Source: Heyndrickxia acidicola
GTDB taxonomy: Bacteria; Bacillota; Bacilli; Bacillales; Bacillaceae_C
Assembly: GCF_001636425.1 (NCBI RefSeq)
Contig: NZ_KV440953.1
Coordinates: 632,847 to 696,846 of the forward strand
Length of the DNA: 64,000 nucleotides
Reading direction: 5' to 3'
Shown here: positions 18,420 to 25,106 of the stretch, piece after piece
Layout of the letters: every line of letters starts with the position of its first letter
How positions within the stretch are numbered: position 1 is the first letter of the stretch
Made by a program: the position numbers and the translations under genes
Notes under the pieces: model-generated
Told to the model about the DNA's origin: nothing
The model's database searches: none
The model's input: only the letters and a program-made list of their open reading frames with translations

Positions 18420-18430
18420 GGGGAATTACA

Positions 18431-18916
18431 ATGACGGCGCATACAATTAAATTTCATGATTTTATGAGTGGAGATTATAAGGCCAAAAAGAAAGCACGTA
18501 GAAATAAAATCATTAAAAATACAGTTAGCATTGCAAGTTCAGTCACAATTCCCCTTCTGCTTACTGGTGGAGTTGGTGCAGTTGGATTAGTAATGGCTGG
18601 AGTAAAAACAGTCGCTGCTACAACAAACTCAGTAACTGTAAATGGAGCTGTAGCTGTTCCAGTTGGTGTCAATGAATACTTAGGTGAAAATACAATCAGA
18701 ACGTTAGCACACGCTTTAGATCCTCTTATTGATATCCTTGTTGCAATATCCCTTCCAGTTGCATCAGTTGTAATGATTGGTGGTTGTTTTTACTTCTTAT
18801 TAGGTAAACCAGAGAAGGCATGGCAGGCAATTCAGAATGCAGGATTAGGTTATGTATTGATTCAGTTGAGTCCGTTGTTTATCAAGGTACTGGAACAAGT
18901 AGGGAAAGCAGTATAA
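18431..18916 (+). CDS. Membrane protein of FtsK/relaxation cassette, possible VirB2/TrbC-like
   Basis: 161 residues, GGGGGAATTAC before ATG, 11 nt after the replication-relaxation gene. A basic N-terminus (KAKKKARRNKIIKN), a long hydrophobic stretch (VTIPLLLTGGVGAVGLVMAG, about 38-57), a polar central part, then two helices (about 97-123 and 137-155). The layout recalls small pilin-like or channel proteins of type IV secretion (VirB2/TrbC), but I see no decisive motif. Together with the translocase it suggests a membrane-anchored DNA-handling unit. A degenerate copy of its 3' end occurs at 19317-19356. Confidence 0.6.
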   Translation: MTAHTIKFHDFMSGDYKAKKKARRNKIIKNTVSIASSVTIPLLLTGGVGAVGLVMAGVKTVAATTNSVTVNGAVAVPVGVNEYLGENTIRTLAHALDPLIDILVAISLPVASVVMIGGCFYFLLGKPEKAWQAIQNAGLGYVLIQLSPLFIKVLEQVGKAV

Positions 18917-18950
18917 TCCGTGTGGTAAATGCAAGAAGTGGAGAAATAAA

Positions 18951-18975
18951 AAAAGCGCTTATTATAGCGCTCTAG
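18951..18975 (-). terminator. Terminator of the minus-strand yjcZ-like gene
   Basis: AGCGCT / AGCGCT palindromic stem (18954-18971). Read on the minus strand it is followed by a run of seven T residues. It lies downstream of the yjcZ-like gene and so closes that cassette. Confidence 0.75.
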
Positions 18976-19074
18976 GTATACGTTCAAAAAGGTAAAAGGT
19001 GACACGTACGGATTTTTAGGCGGTCTATTGATTAATGGCGGATAATCAACAGAAATACGTTTACTAACGGTCAG

Positions 19075-19227
19075 TTAAAAGCAAATTGTTGCACCAATAA
19101 TAATCAACAGAATGAAAAGAACGATGATTAAAGCGAACCATTGGCCACCACCACCGTAGCCGCCGCCGTAGCCATAACCGCCGCCACAGCCACAGCCACC
19201 ATAGCCGCCGAAGCCTCCACCAAACAT
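19075..19227 (-). CDS. YjcZ-family sporulation protein carried in the prophage
   Basis: 50 residues from ATG at 19227 (AAAGGTGGTG upstream). Gly/Tyr/Cys-rich N-terminal half (FGGGFGGYGGCGCGGGYG) and a C-terminal membrane helix ([19 protein letters not shown]), the hallmark of YjcZ/YhjD-like spore proteins. A sigma-K-type promoter lies upstream and a terminator downstream, so the gene is an independent unit opposed to its phage neighbours. A host relative with the same features is at 53716-53874. Expected in the late mother cell; exact role unknown in the family. Confidence 0.85.
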   Translation of the reverse strand: MFGGGFGGYGGCGCGGGYGYGGGYGGGGQWFALIIVLFILLIIIGATICF

Positions 19228-19257
19228 ACATTTCACCACCTTTTGGTTGGGATAGTG

Positions 19258-19285
19258 TACATTATGCTGAATTGACTGAAATGGT
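19258..19285 (-). promoter_or_regulatory. Sigma-K-type promoter of prophage yjcZ-like gene
   Basis: On the minus strand: AC (at 19285-19284), 17-nt spacer, CATAATGTA (19266-19258). This fits the sigma-K consensus AC-N16/17-CATANNNTA exactly, and the host yjcZ-like gene has the same geometry. Confidence 0.7.
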
Positions 19286-19316
19286 ATGGGCTCCGTATTA
19301 ATCCAGCTATCTCCCA

Positions 19317-19356
19317 TGTTTATTAAGATGGTGGAGCAGGTAGGGAAAACAGTATA
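19317..19356 (+). pseudogene. Remnant copy of the 3' end of the 18431-18916 membrane gene
   Basis: Forty bases match the end of the membrane-protein gene (18877-18916). The decoded ends are FIKVLEQVGKAV-stop and FIKMVEQVGKTV-stop, with mostly synonymous differences and the same stop. The yjcZ-like cassette lies exactly between the two copies, as left by recombination with a related phage or by insertion of the cassette. Confidence 0.7.
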
Positions 19357-19425
19357 AAAGGTATAGCTGAATCATATTCAAATCATTCCGATAATATACT
19401 TATATAGATATTGGAGGGATTTAAA

Positions 19426-19713
19426 TTGTTATCTAAAATAAAGGGTGTAAAGTACTTACCAGAATATACCTATCCAAGGTACAAAGTAAAACTTGAAAGT
19501 CCTGAAGGGAAATATCTAATAATATTGTTTGATTATACACAAACTTCTCCAATGAAAAGCTACAAGCCATTAAAAGTATATTATGACGGAGAGTTTAAGG
19601 AAGCAAAACTTTCATGGTATACACAGGAAGTGGAGAAAATGACTGTCTCGGAATTTTTAAGTATTATTGCAGATAAAATTGATAAGAAATACAATGTTAA
19701 TTCACAAGGATAA
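19426..19713 (+). CDS. Prophage accessory protein, unknown
   Basis: 95 residues from TTG 19426, 8 nt after GGAGGG. Lys/Tyr/Pro-rich with strands (YPRYKVKLESPEGKYLIILFDY) and a C-terminal helix (VSEFLSIIADKIDKKY). No membrane segment or Cys motif. Monocistronic: a terminator follows and a separate strong promoter serves the next gene. No family recognised. Confidence 0.6.
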   Translation: MLSKIKGVKYLPEYTYPRYKVKLESPEGKYLIILFDYTQTSPMKSYKPLKVYYDGEFKEAKLSWYTQEVEKMTVSEFLSIIADKIDKKYNVNSQG

Positions 19714-19727
19714 GGTTATATAAACGT

Positions 19728-19757
19728 AAGGTATAGGGTATTCCCTGTATCTTTTTC
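19728..19757 (+). terminator. Terminator in prophage right end
   Basis: GGTATAGGG / CCCTGTATC stem (two wobble pairs), TATT loop, then TTTTTC. Confidence 0.65.
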
Positions 19758-19825
19758 TATTTATTAAACAAATTATATTGAAAAAAGCTTATACTAACTT
19801 ATTTAATATAATTAATCTGAATTAT

Positions 19826-19853
19826 TTGACAAATAAAGATATATAGATATAAT
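19826..19853 (+). promoter_or_regulatory. Sigma-A promoter of DUF771-like gene
   Basis: Perfect TTGACA (19826-19831), 16-nt spacer, perfect TATAAT (19848-19853), 37 bases before the gene's ATG. Strong, unlike most sites in the prophage right end. Confidence 0.8.
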
Positions 19854-19889
19854 TAGTGCTTAGAGTTAAATGTGAACGGGAGGTTAGTT

Positions 19890-20165
19890 ATGCTTGATAT
19901 TGAATTGAAAGTTGATGAAAAAGAAATAAGAAGATTATATCTTGAAAAACTAGACGAGCATATTGAGAAAATCGATAAAGAACGCACCTTTTGGGATACA
20001 AAGGAACTGCAACGACAAACAATGTTAAGTTGGAGCACTATTCAGAATGAATTTTTTTATGATGAGCGTTTTCCTAAATATAAGTTGGGACGTAAATGGA
20101 TGTTTCCAGCTAAGAAGACAAGAGAGTTTTTATTGATGTGGATTGAGGAACAGAAGAGAAGATGA
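19890..20165 (+). CDS. DUF771-like phage protein
   Basis: 91 residues from ATG 19890 behind GGGAGGT. The pattern FWDTKELQRQTMLSWSTIQ, then FPKYKLGRKWMFPAKKTREF and a C-terminal FLLMWIEEQK matches DUF771 proteins, small phage proteins with an excisionase-like winged HTH. Usually in early regions; here it is the last gene before the attachment site. A role in regulation or excision is inference. Own strong promoter. Confidence 0.7.
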   Translation: MLDIELKVDEKEIRRLYLEKLDEHIEKIDKERTFWDTKELQRQTMLSWSTIQNEFFYDERFPKYKLGRKWMFPAKKTREFLLMWIEEQKRR

Positions 20166-20334
20166 TATAGAAAAAATACGATACAGAGTACGTTTTTAAA
20201 GGTTAATAAAGTTTAAATATACATTATATGTTGTAAATTTTAGAAATAGCCCTTATAATTCAAAGTAAGTTCATAAAATGTTGATGACTAATTAATATGT
20301 GGGAGTATTAATTGTATCAAAACGTGATAATACC

Positions 20335-20372
20335 AAGCTTCTTAGATAATTGAATTTCTTCGGCTTTTTCTC
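20335..20372. other. Right prophage-host junction (attR region)
   Basis: Homology to the purine permease begins abruptly: the frame is closed by TGA at 20351, and from about 20363 the codons read A-F-S-Q-N-V-G-L-V as in the middle of PbuX-type permeases. To the left is phage-like AT-rich DNA. The core cannot be defined because the left junction lies outside the window. Confidence 0.6.
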
Positions 20373-20800
20373 AAAATGTCGGGCTTGTTCAATTATCCGG
20401 CATTAAGAAAAACCAAATTATTTATTTGGTTGGCGGCTTTTTGCTCATATTAGGCCTGATCCCGAAAATAGGTGCTATGACTACCATCATTCCTTCAGCC
20501 GTTCTGGGCGGAGCCATGATTGCCATGTTTGGAATGGTTATTGCATCCGGGATCAAGATGCTAAGCAGGGTCGATTTTACTTCAAATGAAAATTTACTGA
20601 TTATAGCTTGTTCAGTAGGGATGGGACTTGGTGTGACGGTCGTGCCAAATCTTTTTGCCCACCTTCCTCAAAGCGTTCAAATCTTGACGAGCAACGGAAT
20701 CGTAATAGGAAGCTTAACAGCAATCCTATTAAATCTGGTATTTAATGCTGCAGCTAAACAAAAAGAAAAAGCCAGCTCATTAACCAGCAAGGCATCTTAG
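20360..20800 (+). pseudogene. pbuX: 3' fragment of purine (xanthine) permease interrupted by prophage
   Basis: The reading frame gives AFSQNVGLVQLSG, then two or three membrane helices (VGGFLLILGLIPKIGAMTT; VLGGAMIAMFGMVIASGIKM; later IGSLTAILLNLVF), matching the last third of nucleobase:cation symporter-2 xanthine permeases. The N-terminal two thirds are absent to the left, replaced by phage DNA. A TTG at 20426 could give a 124-residue fragment but has no ribosome site and cannot be a working transporter. In B. subtilis pbuX lies a few genes from ypbR, as here, which supports the name. Confidence 0.8.
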
Positions 20801-20822
20801 TGTTTAAAACAACAATGGATTA

Positions 20823-20985
20823 GGCTGCTTACGTAAACTTTGTTGCTATTGGACACTAAGATATCATTGTAAATATATGTTTAGTATTAAAACTTGCGAA
20901 AAGCTTACGAAAAGATGCCACGAAGACAGCCAACTCACGAAATAATCCTTTGTACGTAAAGTAACAATCTATGCGAAAACACCCA
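20823..20985 (+). repeat. Family A dispersed repeat, copy A1
   Basis: About 160 bp with imperfect inverted ends (TACGTAAACTTTGTTGC and GTAACAATCTATGCGAAAAC) and the family core (GCCACGAAGACAGCCAAC here). Other copies: 31254-31377, 48542-48650, 57839-57999, 59698-59860. It occupies most of the gene-free stretch 20801-21154, which otherwise shows only a family-B-like TTAAAATTCTATGTTGAAAA fragment at about 21004 and a weak hairpin near 21080. Confidence 0.75.
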
Positions 20986-21154
20986 AGGATAAAATAAAGG
21001 CTATGTTAAAATTCTATGTTGAAAAACAAATGAGTCCTTTAACAAAGCCAAAATAAATAAAATAAATGGAGCCTGCTTTGTTTCAGTGAGAAATAATGCA
21101 GGCTTTTTATTGCATCTATCCTGCCCTTTTTGCTTTAGAAAAGTCAGCTAGATG

Positions 21155-21376
21155 CTAACGATTTTTAATAATAGGCTGCTGCAAATCCGCAGTATCTATT
21201 AATGGATTTTCACTTTTAATTGTATTTGCAGTCACAAATGCACCAACGTTTATTCCTCCGGCACCGTAAGAGAATTTAAACACCTCTTTAGGTGAAAGGA
21301 AAGATGAATTACCAAAATGAACCCCCGCAGTTCCGCTTGCCTGCAATATTTGTACGGATTTAATAAATGACGGCAT
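21155..21376 (-). CDS. Spore germination protein, GerPA/GerPF-like
   Basis: 73 residues; GGGAGG precedes the ATG at 21376. The pattern GTAGVHFGNSSFLSPKEVFK, then GGINVGAFVTANT matches the small GerPA/GerPF family, which helps nutrients reach germinant receptors through the spore coat. Outside the gerP operon, single relatives such as B. subtilis YpzD exist. The next gene is about 270 bases away on the same strand; no operon partner adjoins. Expected to be expressed in the mother cell; no clear sigma-K site was found. Confidence 0.75.
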   Translation of the reverse strand: MPSFIKSVQILQASGTAGVHFGNSSFLSPKEVFKFSYGAGGINVGAFVTANTIKSENPLIDTADLQQPIIKNR

Positions 21377-21643
21377 CCTTATCAGCCTCCCAATCAGTCA
21401 TACGCTAATGTATGTTTATAATAATGAAATGTGAAGGGCAAAAAAGCCTGTTAAAATAGATTGTTGCTATTCATTAATGTTAAATAGCAACAATTTTGAC
21501 AAAAAGAGATTTATAAAAAACAATTGTTTCCTTAATAAAAAAAATAGAAGCTTATGGTATCTTTTTTTAGGTGCATAGCTGAGGTGTTTTTAAGCCTGTT
21601 GAGGATCTGAAGGCTGAAAATTGCCCTTAAAGGTATGCATGAA

Positions 21644-22042
21644 TTATGCTTTTAAATCCTTTTGATCTACGTTGAGTTCTATTAAATTGCCATCGGGATC
21701 AGCACAGTATATTTGAGCGAACCCACTGATACTGTTAGGCTTTTCCAATGTTTCAATTCCATGCATTTTAAGCCACTCTAGGGTCTTATGATAATCTTTT
21801 ACCCGCAGCGCAAAGTGGCCTTCATCACTGTTAAGGCTTTTGTCTTCACGAAATGTTTCTGCGTTAGGATAGACAATAAGGTGAAGCTGCTGATTAGGGG
21901 TAACCTCGTACCAAGCCCCAGAAATGTCAAAATTGGGCCGCTTAATTTCTTTTAAACAGAGAATGCTGCTATAAAATTGTTTTGCTTTCTCAAGATTTCT
22001 TACCGTCAAGCTTACATGATGCAATGACTCTATTTCTATCAT
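21644..22042 (-). CDS. VOC (glyoxalase/bleomycin-resistance) family protein
   Basis: 132 residues from ATG at 22042, 9 nt after AAGGAG. Two beta-alpha-beta-beta-beta halves: LHHVSLTVRNLEKAKQFY at the start and EGHFALRVKDYHKTLEWL in the middle, ending in YCADPDGNLIELN. Metal ligand candidates are the N-terminal His, the His of GHFALRV and the Glu of LIELN. Substrate unknown: glyoxalase, dioxygenase or resistance protein are all possible. Confidence 0.85.
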   Translation of the reverse strand: MIEIESLHHVSLTVRNLEKAKQFYSSILCLKEIKRPNFDISGAWYEVTPNQQLHLIVYPNAETFREDKSLNSDEGHFALRVKDYHKTLEWLKMHGIETLEKPNSISGFAQIYCADPDGNLIELNVDQKDLKA

Positions 22043-22237
22043 TTTTAACAACTCCTTAATTGAAAACTATTTGAAGTATACTAATTTTACCATAAAGCAG
22101 GCATAATGCTATTAAGCATAATCTGTGTTTTATAACTACTAAAAGTGAATAATGAAATATTTCCATGAAATAACTAGCACAAATTAGAATATCATTCATA
22201 GACTATTAGAAAGCATATACGAAAAGAGTGAAAAAAT

Positions 22238-22381
22238 ATGGAAAAATTTTATTGCGAACACTGCAGAACTTTAACGGATAAAGCTGGAAAATGTGAGCAT
22301 TGCGGCCATCACGTTGAACGGAAGATTCTTATTCAGGTTCAATATCAAGTAAACAATGGAACAACTTCCGAGGAGGATTGA
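22238..22381 (+). CDS. Small zinc-ribbon protein
   Basis: 47 residues: CEHC at 6-9 and CEHC at 19-22, two CxxC knuckles typical of a zinc ribbon, then a basic strand-rich tail (VERKILIQVQYQV) and an acidic end. A weak GAAAAGAGTG site lies before the ATG. Codon pattern and paired knuckles support a real gene. Function unknown; such proteins often bind nucleic acid or serve as small regulators. Confidence 0.65.
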   Translation: MEKFYCEHCRTLTDKAGKCEHCGHHVERKILIQVQYQVNNGTTSEED

Positions 22382-22436
22382 TCCGCTTTTTTATAAAGGG
22401 AACTATAAATTTTTTTTATTAATTAATGTTGTCTCT

Positions 22437-22577
22437 GCTCAACTCCAGCGCCTATCGGCTAGCGGATTTCTGCGTCCCCTCACTAAGATAAGTCAGCATC
22501 AGCTCGTGCCTCGCTGTGTTTCCTTTACCTCAGGCGAAGACTCTAAAATCTGTACGCCGATGAGTAAGGCGCTTTCT
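22437..22577 (+). repeat. Family D dispersed repeat, copy D1
   Basis: Begins CTCAACTCCAGCGCCTATCGGC and ends GCCGATGAGTAAGGCGC (inverted ends). GC-richer than the surroundings. Related copies or fragments: 23625-23645, 30762-30886 (opposite orientation) and 36333-36360. Confidence 0.65.
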
Positions 22578-22641
22578 CTTTTCTTACTATATTAATCCAA
22601 TGTGATAAAATAATAATGAATATTTAGACGAAGGAGGAGTA

Positions 22642-23415
22642 ATGGTGTATTTACCTTCATTTAGTTTAGACGGAAAGATCGCCATAGTAACAGGTGCAGG
22701 AAGAGGAATTGGACAGGCAATTGCCATTGGATTTGCTGAAGCCGGCGCAGACGTGGCATTGCTTTCTAGAACGGAAGTGGATCTGAAAAAAACAGCCGCT
22801 GAAGTGGAACGCTTTGGGAGAAAAGCATACATAATTCCTTGTGATGTAACCAAAAGAGATGAAGTGAAAAATGCCATAGCTCTTGTTGCAGAAGAGGCAG
22901 GCAAGATTGATATTCTTGTGAATAATGCTGGGATGAATATCCGGTCAAGAGCTTTGGAAGCAACAGATGAAGAATGGCAAACCATAATGGATACCAATTT
23001 AAAATCAGCTTTTATGGCATCACAGGAAGCAGGAATGTATTTCAAAGAACAGAGTGGCGGCAGGATCATCAACATTACATCAGTAGGAGGACATGTTGCC
23101 TTAAGAACCGGTGTTGTATACGCGGCAACAAAGGCTGCACTGATTCAAATGACAAAAGTGCTTGCCCTGGAATGGGGGCAGTATAATGTGAATATTAATG
23201 CAATCGGACCATGGTATTTTAGGACTCCTTTAACAAAAGCATTATTAGAGGATGAAGAGTATGTAAATGATATTCTAGCGGTTACCCCTTTAAAAAGAAT
23301 TGGAGAATTGGAAGAATTAGTAGGACCTGCAGTATTTTTTGCGTCAGATGCTTCCAAATATATCACCGGCCAGACCTTATTCGTGGATGGCGGGATGACC
23401 ATTCATGGATTTTAA
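22642..23415 (+). CDS. Short-chain dehydrogenase/reductase
   Basis: 257 residues, AAGGAGGAG before ATG. Classical SDR: NAD(P)-binding VTGAGRGIGQAI near 16-27, NNAG near 93-96, catalytic Ser in NITSVGG, Tyr-Lys in VVYAATKAAL, and a C-terminal GQTLFVDGGMT. It resembles gluconate 5-dehydrogenase/3-oxoacyl-ACP reductase-type enzymes; the substrate cannot be told. Monocistronic, between repeat elements. Confidence 0.9.
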   Translation: MVYLPSFSLDGKIAIVTGAGRGIGQAIAIGFAEAGADVALLSRTEVDLKKTAAEVERFGRKAYIIPCDVTKRDEVKNAIALVAEEAGKIDILVNNAGMNIRSRALEATDEEWQTIMDTNLKSAFMASQEAGMYFKEQSGGRIINITSVGGHVALRTGVVYAATKAALIQMTKVLALEWGQYNVNINAIGPWYFRTPLTKALLEDEEYVNDILAVTPLKRIGELEELVGPAVFFASDASKYITGQTLFVDGGMTIHGF

Positions 23416-23493
23416 AGCTTTTAAGCAAATTAATTCGGAAAGTATAAAATTTTTTATTAAATAGGCTGTGTTAACGGACACAATTGTTTTTTA

Positions 23494-23586
23494 GTGAAAC
23501 GTCTGTTTCACACCCCTTTTCAGCAAAGCTGAAAGGTTACAGTAAAGAAAGGAACCAAAAGCAAACAAGATTGCTTTTGGTTCCTT
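23494..23586 (+). repeat. Family B three-hairpin element, copy B4
   Basis: Three consecutive hairpins: GTGAAAC/GTTTCAC (23494-23511), CCTTTTCAG/CTGAAAGG (23515-23536), and an arm of about 16 bp at 23549-23586 preceded by CAGTAAAG. The same order and linkers occur at 31870-31972, with different stem bases but preserved pairing. The third stem ends in CCTTTT and could stop transcription of the SDR gene. Rest of 23416-23754: a family D fragment at 23625 and a single-hairpin B relative at 23710-23759. Confidence 0.75.
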
Positions 23587-23754
23587 TTGTATAATTATTG
23601 TTGGGATGACACATAGTAATTCTCTAGCCGATCGCTGGAGCTAGACAGAAATTACATCATTTAAAATACTTTATTTAATGTGTTAAATTTTATTGCTGGT
23701 AACTGCTTGTTTTTTAGCTCATGTTACAGTAAAGAAAGGCTTTGGGCTTTCTTA

Positions 23755-24207
23755 TTACTGTTCGGCTGCCAGTATGATGGATAGCCTTCCAGTTTCGTGC
23801 AGCTCTACGGGAAGGGATACGACATGAGCAAAGGCAGAATAGACAGGTGCGTTCTCAAAAACTGTAGGGGTAGATATATCAATTATAAAAGCTTTTCTTG
23901 AACAATTGGTTGAAAGGTTTCCTGCTATCATATTCCCTATTTCACCTGCAAAGGATGCAAGCATTTCATCAGGAAGAGGCATTCCAAACATAGACATTCC
24001 TAATTTCGAGAATACATCTTTGTCAGATTCAATGAGCATTTTTCCTGTAAAGTCGCCAGTTATGGTAATTTGAACTCCGAAGCATTGATAAGAACTGGAT
24101 GGATTTTTTAGAACGGGAGTTTTTATAACGGTTTTAAGTGGTATGACAGATGTAATGGCTTCCATGGTACTATCCAAAAGTGTATTGATGGAAGAGTTAA
24201 AAGTCAT
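23755..24207 (-). CDS. CheX-like chemotaxis phosphatase
   Basis: 150 residues; CAGGAGG precedes the ATG at 24207. Motif E89-x-x-N92 within FAGEIGNMIAGNLS is the catalytic ExxN of the CheC/CheX/FliY family, which dephosphorylates CheY-P. Only one such helix is visible, the CheX arrangement (CheC has two). No chemotaxis operon adjoins; an MCP lies at 54095-55900. The stop codon is in the B-type hairpin at 23710-23759, which may act as its terminator. Confidence 0.8.
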   Translation of the reverse strand: MTFNSSINTLLDSTMEAITSVIPLKTVIKTPVLKNPSSSYQCFGVQITITGDFTGKMLIESDKDVFSKLGMSMFGMPLPDEMLASFAGEIGNMIAGNLSTNCSRKAFIIDISTPTVFENAPVYSAFAHVVSLPVELHETGRLSIILAAEQ

Positions 24208-24464
24208 GGTTCGTTCCTCCTGGAAGTATATAAATTTATATTAGCATAAAGATTCCTTCTGTCATCCTTTTATTAAGAAATATATGAATCTTATCTGAAT
24301 TCCGATAGAAAAGGCCGATGTATGAATATGATTCAATGTTATTCTTTGTTTAGAAAAGGGTTTGAAAGATTAATTGCCTGCAGAATCTGGTGCGGATGCC
24401 TCCTTTAATGTAAGGGATAAACAAAATGGTAATAATTGATATCCAAACTTTTGATTAAACTCGT

Positions 24465-24531
24465 TATAATAAAGAAGCACAGCAACACCTTCAAAACGTT
24501 ACTTGCTCCAAAATATTTTTGGAGCTTTTTT
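24465..24531 (+). ncRNA. Possible short transcript ending in a strong terminator
   Basis: TATAAT at 24465-24470 is followed about 35 bases later by a 9-bp stem GCTCCAAAA / TTTTTGGAGC (24505-24525) and six T residues. No coding frame leads to this terminator, so it may end a small RNA of about 55 nt. A matching -35 box at 16-18 nt spacing is not evident. The rest of 24208-25106 holds family A (24560-24605) and family C (24866-24985) remnants and a short coding remnant ending at 24861. Confidence 0.35.
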
Positions 24532-24865
24532 CTTTTCTCCGTAAGCAAAAAGACGAACAAAGACGGGTTTGTCCATTCTACGAAAAGCAGCAATTTATGC
24601 GAAACCACCTAAAATAGTAGAAACGTCATTGAGAAGGATATGTAAGCATTTGAATAGTATATGAGCCACTTTTTAAACAAAAGTGTTAATAGTAAATTTA
24701 AAAGGGTTTTTATAGTTTTTTAACCTCATGTTGATTGTAAGAGACGATACTCCTTCTTAGAAATTGATGTTGAAGCAGACAAATCCCAGGATGGACAGAA
24801 CAATACCAATGTACTAGTTAAACCTAAGGTTAATTTGAATCCAAAGCTGATTGGAGCATAAGGTA

Positions 24866-24985
24866 CGAGACTTCTGCGGTAAAATCAGGCAATAGGAGAA
24901 TCCCGCAGGAGTACAGCGACAAGGAGGCACCCAGCGGCACGCGAAAAAGCGAGTGCCTGTGCTTGGAAATTAACAGGCAGGATGA
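24866..24985 (+). repeat. Family C dispersed repeat, copy C1
   Basis: GC-richer block: GACTTCTGCGG..., CCCGCAGGAGTACAGCGAC, AAGGAGGCACC, AAAAAGCGAGTGCCTG, then a GAAATTAACA-type end. Other copies: 36825-36930, 46040-46160, 58125-58245, a reversed partial at 52424-52480 and a decayed one near 62600-62660. It resembles an intergenic repeat common in Bacillus genomes (family recognised by eye). Confidence 0.65.
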
Positions 24986-25106
24986 CGGGAACGTTTTAAA
25001 AAGAATTTATGATAGCGCTCTTATACATCGATCATAAAGAGTATGAAAAAATGAAAAAATCCGTTACAATGAGTAAAAATGATAAAAATTAGGGAGCTAG
25101 TTCACC

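Noticed and set aside
18951-18975. Hairpin taken as the terminator of the plus-strand membrane-protein gene
   Set aside because: The T run is on the minus strand side, so it fits the yjcZ-like gene instead.
24405-24608. Minus-strand 67-codon hydrophobic frame
   Set aside because: It runs through the strong plus-strand terminator hairpin and a family A remnant and has no convincing ribosome site.
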